Assembly: GCA_018901755.1 (NCBI GenBank) | Contig: JAHIDZ010000020.1 | Coordinates: forward strand, 1 to 64,000 | Length of the DNA stretch: 64,000 nt | Direction of reading: 5' to 3' | Source of the DNA: Nanobdellota archaeon | GTDB lineage: Archaea; Aenigmatarchaeota; Aenigmatarchaeia; Aenigmatarchaeales; Aenigmatarchaeaceae | In this document: positions 40,543 through 49,336 of the stretch, piece after piece | Position numbering within the stretch: position 1 is the stretch's first letter | Layout of the letters: each line of letters opens with the position of its first letter | Notes under the pieces: generated by a model | The model's database searches: none | What the model saw: only the letters and a program-made list of their open reading frames with translations | What the model was told of the DNA's origin: nothing | Program-made: the position numbers and the translations under genes

Positions 40543-40638
40543 TAATTTATTTTTTATGATGAATTATTTACAATTAATAATTGTAGCAATTGATATTTAA
40601 AATAAACTATTGTTAGAAACAAAATAATTTTTACAATA

Positions 40639-41232
40639 TTATTTACTTTCACACAGAATTCCTGTCATATGTATATCAGATATTGTTCCTATAGTCCTCA
40701 ATCCAGATTTTTCTACTTCTTTTTTTAGTTCATCTGAGGTAAATTTCTTCTCATATCCTCCTTTCATTGAAAGAAATGTTTTTACAAACCAACTATCTTT
40801 AGGTACAAAAATCACACACAACCCATTATCTTTCATAAGTTTCTTATGCACAGAAATAGCTTTTTGTCTTTTTATTTTTTGAAAATGTTCTATAACGCCA
40901 TCGCTCATTACAATATCATATTTTTTCTTGTAATTGAATAAATCCTCTTTAACATATTTAACACCGAATTTTATACCACTTTTTTTATATGTTTGATATG
41001 CTTCTTCACTATTATCAACAACGAACGCCTTAGTATTCTTCTGCAATGAAATTAAACCGAGAAGATAGCCTGATCCACCACCAAGCTCTACCATTGTTTT
41101 ATTATCTAAATTTATATTTTTCAATAATTTGATATAGGCTTTAGATCTATATCTTTCATAAAATTTCCACACAAACATTTTTAGTGAAGAATTTACAAAC
41201 CAAAAATTATTCCAATCTATTCCACTATTCAT
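40639..41232 (-). CDS. SAM-dependent methyltransferase
   Basis: 'TMVELGGGSGYLLGLISL'. Confidence 0.8.
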   Translation of the reverse strand: MNSGIDWNNFWFVNSSLKMFVWKFYERYRSKAYIKLLKNINLDNKTMVELGGGSGYLLGLISLQKNTKAFVVDNSEEAYQTYKKSGIKFGVKYVKEDLFNYKKKYDIVMSDGVIEHFQKIKRQKAISVHKKLMKDNGLCVIFVPKDSWFVKTFLSMKGGYEKKFTSDELKKEVEKSGLRTIGTISDIHMTGILCESK

Positions 41233-41265
41233 AGTTATACACAGCCTATTCGATATATAAATACT

Positions 41266-41408
41266 TGGTGTCGGTGGTGAGATTTGAACTCACGGCCTCA
41301 AGATTTCTCTCATCCCTATGGTCGATACTCATAACAGAAGTTATGAGTCTTGCGTTCTACCAGGCTGAACCACACCTTAACGACTAACCACAGGCGTGAT
41401 TAGTTGAC
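41266..41408 (-). tRNA. tRNA-Met(CAT) (or Ile2) with an acceptor-stem intron (41377..41405, after nt 3) and an anticodon-loop intron (41305..41341), CCA encoded
   Basis: Exons GTC + GGTG TG GTTC restore GTCGGTG/CACCGAC; BHB GACG/CGTT with bulges TC|A and AA|G, inner ACTAATCAC/GTGGTTAGT; CAAGA CTCATA + A TCTTG. Confidence 0.82.
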
Positions 41409-41941
41409 GTCGTAGTCACCGACATTGATTTCACTATATTAGTTTTCTCTTTGACCTTTTTAAATGACGTGCGATAGTAATAACAATTTCTATAAATAGC
41501 ATTACGCCATGGTTTAATACCTTTTTGTTTTAGATATTTAAAAATATACGGCCCTATCCATTTAACTATTGTTTGTGAGAATCCTATCGTATTTCCACTG
41601 ACATAACCATCTCCATCTAAAAACCCAGCAATAAACGCATCAGCATTGCTAGGAAAATATTTTATCTGTTTCATTGGCATTAGAAGAAAGAAATTTTTAC
41701 AGGTTGCTTTTATTTCCATCGCTCCTTTACTAATTCGAGTATGAAACCTAACATTCATTTTTGTGAGAATATTCTTAACTTTGTCAATTACTTCCATATC
41801 TTTCTTAGGATTCAAATAAAATACAGTTCTGTATGTTCTTTTGTCAATATATTTAGAACCATCGGCATAAAACAAACCTATCAACCAATCTAACTCGATC
41901 TTAGTTATAGCATTCACATTAATTTTCTTTATATAAATCAT
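41384..41941 (-). CDS. LAGLIDADG homing endonuclease whose 3' end overlaps tRNA-Met exon 1/intron 1
   Basis: 'LDWLIGLFYADGSKYI' and 'DAFIAGFLDGDGYVSG'. Confidence 0.88.
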   Translation of the reverse strand: MIYIKKINVNAITKIELDWLIGLFYADGSKYIDKRTYRTVFYLNPKKDMEVIDKVKNILTKMNVRFHTRISKGAMEIKATCKNFFLLMPMKQIKYFPSNADAFIAGFLDGDGYVSGNTIGFSQTIVKWIGPYIFKYLKQKGIKPWRNAIYRNCYYYRTSFKKVKEKTNIVKSMSVTTTSTNHACG

Positions 41942-41998
41942 GTTCGTTATTACGATAGTTTCTTTTATTTAAAGATTGTAGACACTTTGTAAAAATCA

Positions 41999-42111
41999 TG
42001 GTGGGCTCGACGGGATTTGAACCCGCGACTCTCAGCTATCATCGCATTTGCTCTATCCTTTTAAGCAAAAACTTAAAAGGCTGATACTCTGCCAGACTGA
42101 GTTACGAACCC
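41999..42111 (-). tRNA. tRNA-Lys(TTT) with a 36-nt intron (42038..42073), CCA encoded
   Basis: GGGTTCG/CGAGCCC; TCAGC CTTTTA + A GCTGA; T-arm GCGGGTTCAAATCCCGT. Confidence 0.92.
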
Positions 42112-42115
42112 TTGT

Positions 42116-42237
42116 TGGCGCCCCGGCGGGGATTTGAACCCCGGTCAATGACTTTCAGTGCGTTTTAATGCAATCTTATTATATGCATTAAAAATACTCG
42201 ACAGGCCATTATACTGACCAGACTATACTACCGGGAC
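42116..42237 (-). tRNA. tRNA-Asp(GTC) with a 45-nt intron (42154..42198), CCA encoded
   Basis: GTCCCGG/CCGGGGC; ATGGC CTGTCG + A GTCAT; T-arm CGGGGTTCAAATCCCCG. Confidence 0.92.
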
Positions 42238-42894
42238 CTAATTTAGTTTCTGTTGTACACCTTTATTAATTAATTCCTTTTTATAGTTTATTGTCATAAA
42301 TGGTAAAACATGCTTATTAATAAATATCGCATTTTTTCTAGAAATACATATATCATAATCGTACCATCTTCCATATGTTGTTCGGCCATCTCTAAAAACA
42401 GAAAATCTACAATTTTTAGATGTGGTTACTTTGCACTTCATAAATTCATTTATTAGTTTTAACAAATCTTCATTAAATTTGCCATCGCTTATTCGTATCA
42501 TATGTTGCGGGTATTTTGGCCTTTTAACACGAACATTTCCATCACCATCTATAACACCGGCTAAATGGGCACCGAAATTAGATTCGGATTGTTTTATCCA
42601 ATCTGGGATTCCTATCTTTCCAATTCCCTGTTCTTTAAATGTTTCTAATAATTTATTTACTGATGTATGAATATCGAAAAATCCATCTTTTGATTCATGA
42701 ATATTAATATCTCTTCCATAAAGTTCTTTTAAACTTCTTTGAAACTGTTTTAACATTTGAAAAGATTTCTTACCTACTTTAAGACCAATGTCTGTTCTTC
42801 TATAAACTTTATTTCTTTTAATTGTATTATACGTTGTAAGTTTTCCATCTGTTTGCAACACTCCTAAAAAATATGCTAATTTTTCTTGGTTCAT
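42238..42894 (-). CDS. LAGLIDADG homing endonuclease abutting tRNA-Asp
   Basis: 'KLAYFLGVLQTDGKLTTY' and 'GAHLAGVIDGDGNVRV'; stop codon is directly adjacent to the tRNA 5' nucleotide. Confidence 0.88.
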   Translation of the reverse strand: MNQEKLAYFLGVLQTDGKLTTYNTIKRNKVYRRTDIGLKVGKKSFQMLKQFQRSLKELYGRDINIHESKDGFFDIHTSVNKLLETFKEQGIGKIGIPDWIKQSESNFGAHLAGVIDGDGNVRVKRPKYPQHMIRISDGKFNEDLLKLINEFMKCKVTTSKNCRFSVFRDGRTTYGRWYDYDICISRKNAIFINKHVLPFMTINYKKELINKGVQQKLN

Positions 42895-42940
42895 ATCCTT
42901 ATTTTATCGCTGTCAATATTTAAATAGATTTAGAAATGGG

Positions 42941-43053
42941 TCGCCAGCGTCTTCAGGTTCCCGTCTTTTCGACAGTACAATTGAAATCGATGGAGCGATT
43001 CACTACCGAGTTCGAAATGGGATCGGGTCTTGCCACTCCTCTTTGACCGGCAA
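42941..43053 (-). rRNA. 5S rRNA (boundaries approximate)
   Basis: Minus strand '...GACCCGATCCCATTTCGAACTCGGTAGTGAA...GACGGGAACCTGAAGACGCTGGCGACCC'. Confidence 0.93.
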
Positions 43054-43212
43054 CAATTATTGTTAATGTATGAAAGTATTTAAAGGTTGCGGTGTGGTTC
43101 TGTTAATTTTTTTAGGTACTTGAGTGATTGACCGGTGAGTGGTCGCTATATGTTTCATGGCGGAAGGATCTGCTTATGTTGTATATAAAGATTGCTCTTC
43201 TAATTATTTATT

Positions 43213-43944
43213 ATGAAATATGTAAATGATTTATTTGGTGTTTTATGTAGAGAATACTTTGATACGGGCATATCGGCAGAATTAAAATTGGAACTTGATA
43301 ATGGAATAATAATGAATGATTTTCCTGTAAAATTCTATGTTGATACAAAGGAACTGCGTCCGCTTGAGAATAAATTTCTTAATAAAACAAGGGGAAGAAT
43401 ATTAGATGTTGGTTGCGGACCTGGAAGAATTGGATTAATATTGAAAGATAGAGGATTTGATGTTACTGGTATAGATTGTTCAGAACATATGGCATATGTA
43501 GCGCAAAAACGCGGTTTGGATGTGTATGAAATGGATATTAACAAGAATCTTCCTCAAGACAAATTTGATTCGTTCATATTGTATGGCAATGGTTTCGGCA
43601 TGCCAGGTTCTATCAGCAATATAAAAAGTCTTCTTCATAGATTGCATAAAATATCTAATTCAAATGCGATTATTATCGCTGAAAGCAATGATCCGAATCA
43701 CATGACAAATAAAATTGATTTAGACTATCAAGAAGCAAATCTAAAGAAAAATAGATATGTCGGATATCGTAAATGGAGAAGTATTAGCGGCGAAAAGGCT
43801 GGAGAATGGTGCACATGGGTGCAAACAGAACCAGCATTACTTAAACAGATTTCAAAGGAAACGGGTTGGAGAATTTCAGATGGACCTGAATATGAAAAGG
43901 ATTCGCAGTGGGGCGCATATTTCTTTGCATTAACAAGAAAATAA
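43213..43944 (+). CDS. SAM-dependent methyltransferase
   Basis: 'RILDVGCGPGRIGLIL'. Confidence 0.85.
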   Translation: MKYVNDLFGVLCREYFDTGISAELKLELDNGIIMNDFPVKFYVDTKELRPLENKFLNKTRGRILDVGCGPGRIGLILKDRGFDVTGIDCSEHMAYVAQKRGLDVYEMDINKNLPQDKFDSFILYGNGFGMPGSISNIKSLLHRLHKISNSNAIIIAESNDPNHMTNKIDLDYQEANLKKNRYVGYRKWRSISGEKAGEWCTWVQTEPALLKQISKETGWRISDGPEYEKDSQWGAYFFALTRK

Positions 43945-44185
43945 CAATTACTAATTATTAATCTCTTTGTCCATATCCCTATCATACTGTGTCCAATAAA
44001 TCACTTAGTTTTTTTCTCAGTATAATGCTTAGATGTTATATAAAGGTAGCGCAGTTCTAAAATTGAGAAAAGGATTAGAGAAATGAAATCATGAATTAAT
44101 ATTTCAGTTCAAACTCAAAACATATTTTTTACTGTTTATTTCAAATATAATTTTTTCTTTTTCTGCATCATTTAAATTTTTATAT

Positions 44186-44857
44186 TTACCCGCAAACTGC
44201 GATGCCATCTACTGTGTTGGATGGCCCGACGATTCTCAAGTTGTGACTACCGATTAGTCCACTGCCTATCTTGCATGTGACAGACGAATCTGCTGTAATG
44301 ATTCCAGCACAACCAATAGGAGAAACCTCGTTTCCATCAACATAAAACTTCAAATCAGAAATATTGATAGAACCAGTTCCAAAGCTTTTTACAATGATAT
44401 TGATTTCTCCATTAGGGCAAGTCACCTTAGTCATAGCAAACATAGCAATGGTTGACACGGAGTTTGCCCCAGCTGTCGGCAATGATGCACCAGATGCGAA
44501 AATAGCGACCATAACAAAACCAACAATGACATAAACTATTGCTATTATAACTCCTGTGATGAGAAGTTTTTTTGCAAAAGCTTTGTCCTTCTCTTGTAAA
44601 AGAAGATATGCCACTATTCCTCCCATGAACGTAAAGAATATGGGGAGCAAGTACCATAACTTGCAAGTACCATAACTTGCTTGGTTTTCAGTGTATTTTA
44701 CAACTGGAATAGGTTTTTCTGATATAGCAACATTTATAGCTTCGATTATGTCTCTTTCAGACCAGTTTGCTCGCAGGAGATCGTTTTTAATTCGATCTAA
44801 TGGAACTCCTTCATTTAGGTTTGTTTTTATGTAATCAACAAGCTTCTGATTCGCCAT
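44186..44857 (-). CDS. Membrane protein with N-terminal helical domain
   Basis: 'LVDYIKTNLNEGVPLDRIKNDLLRANWSERDI', TM region. Confidence 0.55.
   Translation of the reverse strand: MANQKLVDYIKTNLNEGVPLDRIKNDLLRANWSERDIIEAINVAISEKPIPVVKYTENQASYGTCKLWYLLPIFFTFMGGIVAYLLLQEKDKAFAKKLLITGVIIAIVYVIVGFVMVAIFASGASLPTAGANSVSTIAMFAMTKVTCPNGEINIIVKSFGTGSINISDLKFYVDGNEVSPIGCAGIITADSSVTCKIGSGLIGSHNLRIVGPSNTVDGIAVCG
44647..44678. repeat. Perfect 16-bp tandem duplication inside the 44186..44857 ORF
   Basis: gcaagtaccataactt x2. Confidence 0.9.
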
Positions 44858-45187
44858 ATAAATAGTTTACTATTTTTTATATATAAAGATTTATTCTTGG
44901 TTAAGTTAACAATAATCTTATTATTCTCTCGATTACTATTTTCACGGTTATTTCATAATAATTTAAAAAAATAATTATTTGGTTAACTTTAATTAAAATC
45001 AACAGTTACTGTAAACAGATTTGTATCATTGAATTGTGATTTTGTAAAGCATATGCAGAAGTATGATTTGTATCCTCTATCAACGATAAGTTTATTAACT
45101 ATGGTCGTCATATACTAATTGCCTGTTAGTTAAACAAGCATCTAAAAAATAACATTCTCAGACCGTATGAAACTCCTTAAAGGTTGC

Positions 45188-45733
45188 CTAATAGCTAATA
45201 AACTTTATTTCGCATTTGGTCATTTTTTCATAAAATATTAAATCTGAATTTTTCTTTTTAGATTCAAAAACTATCTGACCCAAACCTTCCCAGAACAAAA
45301 ACCATCCAGCTGGTTCAAATAATGTTAAAAGAAACCTATCAGCAAGATTATGGTCAGCTTTTTCAAAGAAAAAATATGCCGCGAGAAACATTACAATAAC
45401 GCCGAATATTGTAAAACCAATGCCCGTTTTAATAACTTTATTTTTTTCTTTATGCATTATAACATGATGTCTTCTGAAATGATCTAAAAGTCTTCTTTTA
45501 ATCATAATTTCGTCTTTTTTATTTCTTTTCGATTTTGGAACCATAAGTACTAATTCAAGACCACCAGAAGCTCTATCCACCGTAGCTCTTCTTACTTCTG
45601 TTAATAAATCATGGGATAGTGCTCTTTCTTTATATTCTCTTGGATCAAAGTCAGAAAAAAGATCATTATAATCATCTAGGGCCAAACTTATCCCAGACAT
45701 TTTCATAAATTTTCCTTTTTTCATATTGACCAC
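45188..45733 (-). CDS. Membrane protein
   Basis: 181-aa ORF with TM segments. Confidence 0.5.
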   Translation of the reverse strand: MVNMKKGKFMKMSGISLALDDYNDLFSDFDPREYKERALSHDLLTEVRRATVDRASGGLELVLMVPKSKRNKKDEIMIKRRLLDHFRRHHVIMHKEKNKVIKTGIGFTIFGVIVMFLAAYFFFEKADHNLADRFLLTLFEPAGWFLFWEGLGQIVFESKKKNSDLIFYEKMTKCEIKFISY

Positions 45734-45768
45734 TGTATAGAATTACAAAAGGTGATTTATAATAATGA

Positions 45769-45884
45769 TGGTCCCCGCCGTGAGATTTGAACTCACAACC
45801 TCTCGATATCTGAACGCGAACTAAACAAACACTGTTAGCCAGTATTCTACAGTCGAGCGCTCTACCAGGCTGAGCTAGGCAGGG
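45769..45884 (-). tRNA. tRNA-Tyr(GTA) with a 39-nt intron (45808..45846), CCA encoded
   Basis: CCCTGCC/GGCGGGG; CTCGA CTGTAG + A TCGAG; T-arm GTGAGTTCAAATCTCAC. Confidence 0.92.
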
Positions 45885-45923
45885 ATATTATAGAAGTTAA
45901 TGTAGAAAGTATATAAATAATAA

Positions 45924-47318
45924 TTATTTATCAATTTCTACAGCTAAACTAGACGGTTCATGTCCTTCAGAATATATGCTCACAAGATTTGAATGTCTTA
46001 CTAATGTTTTATCTCCAAACTTTGCAGCTAAACTTGCTTTCTGTAAATGTTTTCTTCCTCTAAATGGTTTTATTGATTTCATTTTATAATGTAATACTCT
46101 CTGCTCATGTGATTTTAGATCGCCTATTTTCCACACAATCTCGGTACCACCGTCTACTTTTCTTAATGTTGGTTTCATTGTTTCAAATTTAGTAACTAAT
46201 GTAAATCCATTCGGAATTACATCTTTAACAACCAAATTTGTCATATTTCTTATTTTATTCAAAACTTGTATGGATACAGTCATTTCATGCCCATATTTAA
46301 CTAAATTCTTTCCAACCACTTCTTTAGTTATTACAAGTGCTGTATAACTTCTATATATCATTATTCCAAGTATAATTATGATTAAAATTATTATGTATGT
46401 TGGCCAATAAATTTCAGAATAACCTAACTCATGTTGTTCGCCGGGAGAAAGATTTACCGTCCATATATACTGTTCGCCTTTCATTGGTTCTGGCCCGGTA
46501 TAAACAATGTACCATGCTTCTGCAACTTTAGATTTATATTCAATATCACGTTGATAATTACCATCATTAATTCCAACTATACTTACAAATCTTCCAAATG
46601 GTGTAACAAATGATTTTTCTTCCATAGATATACTATCAACTTTAGCTATCTCAAACTCTTTTGTATCTTCATATAGAACTTTATTTTCACTAGTTAATTT
46701 TCCTTCAACATTATACATAGAAGGATTGAAATCACCAAGTTCAAATGTTTCTGAAAATGTTTCTTCAGTTAAAATTTTTAATTCAGATATATCCATTGTT
46801 CTAACATCATTTTCAAAAGTAAGTGTTAGTGTAACTGGCACATCTCTAGTTCCAATATTGTAAATAGAACCTGAAACTATTACTTCGCTGGCACATTTTT
46901 CACAACTTAATTTAAAATCACTTATTATAACATCTGTAACTTGTCTAACAGTAACTAAAACTCTTTTTTCAACAAGTTCGTTTGTTGTTGTACTTTTCAT
47001 TGTTATGAAATATTCATAAGTTAAAGGAATAGCATCTTTTCCAGGATTCACTGCTATATTTACTGTAGTTGATTTTCCTGATTCTACTCTAAATAATCCA
47101 GAACTAGTATCTAAATTTAACCAAGATGAAGGTAATCCAATGATAGAAACACTAAACCAGTCTGTTGGACCACTGTTTGTTAAAGTAAGTGTCATTGATC
47201 CTTCTCTACCAGCCATGTAAGTTGTATCTGATTTAACATCAGCTGTAAAGCTGGCTGCAAATACACATTGTGCTAATATTAGAAATACAAATAAACTAGA
47301 CAACATTATTTTTTTCAT
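45924..47318 (-). CDS. Secreted/membrane NEW3-like (COG1470-type) protein
   Basis: Signal peptide, repeated Ig-like segments, C-terminal TM and DUF11-like region. Confidence 0.6.
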   Translation of the reverse strand: MKKIMLSSLFVFLILAQCVFAASFTADVKSDTTYMAGREGSMTLTLTNSGPTDWFSVSIIGLPSSWLNLDTSSGLFRVESGKSTTVNIAVNPGKDAIPLTYEYFITMKSTTTNELVEKRVLVTVRQVTDVIISDFKLSCEKCASEVIVSGSIYNIGTRDVPVTLTLTFENDVRTMDISELKILTEETFSETFELGDFNPSMYNVEGKLTSENKVLYEDTKEFEIAKVDSISMEEKSFVTPFGRFVSIVGINDGNYQRDIEYKSKVAEAWYIVYTGPEPMKGEQYIWTVNLSPGEQHELGYSEIYWPTYIIILIIIILGIMIYRSYTALVITKEVVGKNLVKYGHEMTVSIQVLNKIRNMTNLVVKDVIPNGFTLVTKFETMKPTLRKVDGGTEIVWKIGDLKSHEQRVLHYKMKSIKPFRGRKHLQKASLAAKFGDKTLVRHSNLVSIYSEGHEPSSLAVEIDK

Positions 47319-47351
47319 AAAAAAGATTAGTCGTCCCTTGCTTATATAGTT

Positions 47352-47552
47352 TTAGGTTAAAGCAATATTGTACTTTTCACAAAGATTTTCAATCCAAGAA
47401 ACATCATGACCACTGGAACTTAATTTCGGTCTCATATCGTCTAGTTTTTTTGCCAAAATATGCATATAATGAAGATTTTCTCCAGTCTCTCCATTAGATT
47501 TTTTTGGCGCATTATCTCTTTTTACCCGTGCACGAGCTAAGTCATAATGCAT
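47352..47552 (-). CDS. Hypothetical protein
   Basis: 66-aa ORF. Confidence 0.4.
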   Translation of the reverse strand: MHYDLARARVKRDNAPKKSNGETGENLHYMHILAKKLDDMRPKLSSSGHDVSWIENLCEKYNIALT

Positions 47553-47603
47553 AATAATAATTGTAAATATATGCTTATATCATTAAACCCATTCGTCAAT
47601 TGA

Positions 47604-48828
47604 CTATATGATTTTTGCCCAACCACTAAGTCTCCAACGATCTTCTATTTTTCTAGAAATAACAACTCTATCACTTTTATCAGTGCATATTGGTGTTTTT
47701 AGAACAACTTCACATTTGTTTCCTTTACTCATTTTTGCAGTTCCTATTGTTCTACCTGTTCCAACATTTAATAATAATATTTCACCTGCTATTATTTTCT
47801 TTTTATCAAAAAGATTATATTCCATTGTAAATGTGCTTAATGTATTTGGTAATTGTATGCCTGCCACAGACCCATTAAGCGAATCGGCTTTTGTCAGATA
47901 TGGGTCCAATTCAGTTAACACACCGAGTAATCCACCAGCGCCAGCTGTTTTCAAATCTTTACCAGCTTTCTGAAGACCAGTTACTTTTGTTTTAATTGGT
48001 TGCCATTTATCTTTTATTTTAATACCTGGCTTTATTTCAATTTCATCCCCAACATCCAATTTACCCTGTACTATTCCACCACCAAGTATACCACCTTTTA
48101 ATTTAGCTGGCTCTGTACCTGGTTTGTTTATATCAAATGATCTAACAACATACATTTTTACTGGTTTAGTTAAATCTCGTTCAGGTGTTGGTATAAACTC
48201 TTGTATTGCATTAAGAAGAACATCAAGATTTATTTTCTGTTTTGAAGAAACCGGGATAACTGGTGCATTTTCTGCAACTGTTCCTTTAACAAATTCTTTA
48301 ATTTGTTTATAATTTTCTAAAGCTTCTTCCTTAGTTACTAAATCTATTTTAGTTTGTACAATTATAATATTTTTTATTCCTACAATACCTAAAACCATTA
48401 GATGCTCTTGAGTCTGTGGTTGTGGACAACGTTCGTTTGCGGCGATAGTAAATATTACACCATCCATAAGACTAGCACCAGCTAAAACGGTAGCCATAAG
48501 TGTTTCATGACCAGGTGCATCTACAAACGATACCGTTCGCACAACATCACATACTTCAAAACATTTACCACATTTATCAGAAGATGAGAACACACCACAT
48601 TTTTTACATTGATATAATGTTGCGTCTGCATAACCTAATTTAATTGTAATTCCTCTCTTTAATTCTTCAGAATGTAAAGCTGGCCATTTGCCTGAAATAG
48701 ATTCAACAAGCGTGCTCTTGCCATGTAGCCGGTCTATAAAATATTTCTTATAAACAATCGACGTGACCGAGCGTTCCTATGTTGACCTCTGGTATCAGCC
48801 TACTATCAATTTCCTTTTTATCTAACAT
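47604..48828 (-). CDS. eif2g: aIF2-gamma, split: exon 1 48757..48828, intron 48726..48756, exon 2 47604..48725
   Basis: Exon 1 MLDKKEIDSRLIPEVNIGTLGHVD joins HGKSTLVESISGKWPALHSEELKRGITIKLGYADA after removing 31 nt; 'FVDAPGHETLMATVLAGA' downstream. Confidence 0.9.
48726..48756 (-). other. Candidate 31-nt BHB intron in aIF2-gamma mRNA
   Basis: TGTTTATAAGAAATATTTTATAGACCGGCTA. BHB helix GTCG/CGGC with bulges AT|T and TA|C, inner GTTTATAA/TTATAGAC. Removal restores GHVD|HGKST. Confidence 0.85.
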
Positions 48829-49021
48829 GTTAATTAATAGTTATTAACTCTTTAAATAGTTTCTAGATAACTATCGTTGATTCCGACAACTACGGAATAT
48901 TTTTAGAGTTCGGAACAATCAAAATGGCTCCAAGACCACATTTCAGACCAGCTTTCTACAAGTATGCTCCTGAGATTGCGGAGAGGATATGAAAAATTTT
49001 GGAGAAATGATTAAGCTAATC

Positions 49022-49336
49022 TCAATTGTGATTTATGCCATGTATTGTTCCTAAACACGATACAAATATACTATCTTGCCTGTGATATTCTGGTGTATCT
49101 GCCGGCAACATTCCACAAGCATATTCGATTTCAACAGAGTAACCGAACAATGTTCTACTTGATTCTGTTATACCACAACCATTGCAATTAAATCCGCATC
49201 CATCCATAACGCCTTCCCATTCTGAAGTAAATACATTTTCTACCTTTGTTTCAGCATAAGATTTTGTTATCCAAGGCGACCATGCAAATAGCAATAAGAT
49301 CATTAAAGCTATACCTATTAGATATATTTTTTTCAC
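49022..49336 (-). CDS. Small secreted Cys-containing protein
   Basis: Signal peptide; 'CGFNCNGCG'. Confidence 0.5.
   Translation of the reverse strand: MKKIYLIGIALMILLLFAWSPWITKSYAETKVENVFTSEWEGVMDGCGFNCNGCGITESSRTLFGYSVEIEYACGMLPADTPEYHRQDSIFVSCLGTIHGINHN

Noticed and set aside
41417-41423. GTCGGTG at 41417..41423 as the true tRNA-Met 5' acceptor strand
   Set aside because: Possible, but the BHB fold at 41377..41405 (GTC|GGTG) is stronger, so I kept the shorter model and flagged the alternative.
43055-43212. GC-richer segment between 5S and the 43213 methyltransferase as an ncRNA
   Set aside because: No convincing stems or box motifs found by eye.
48930-48992. Plus-strand mini-ORF MAPRPHFRPAFYKYAPEIAERI
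   Set aside because: Only 22 codons with no context; insufficient support for a gene.
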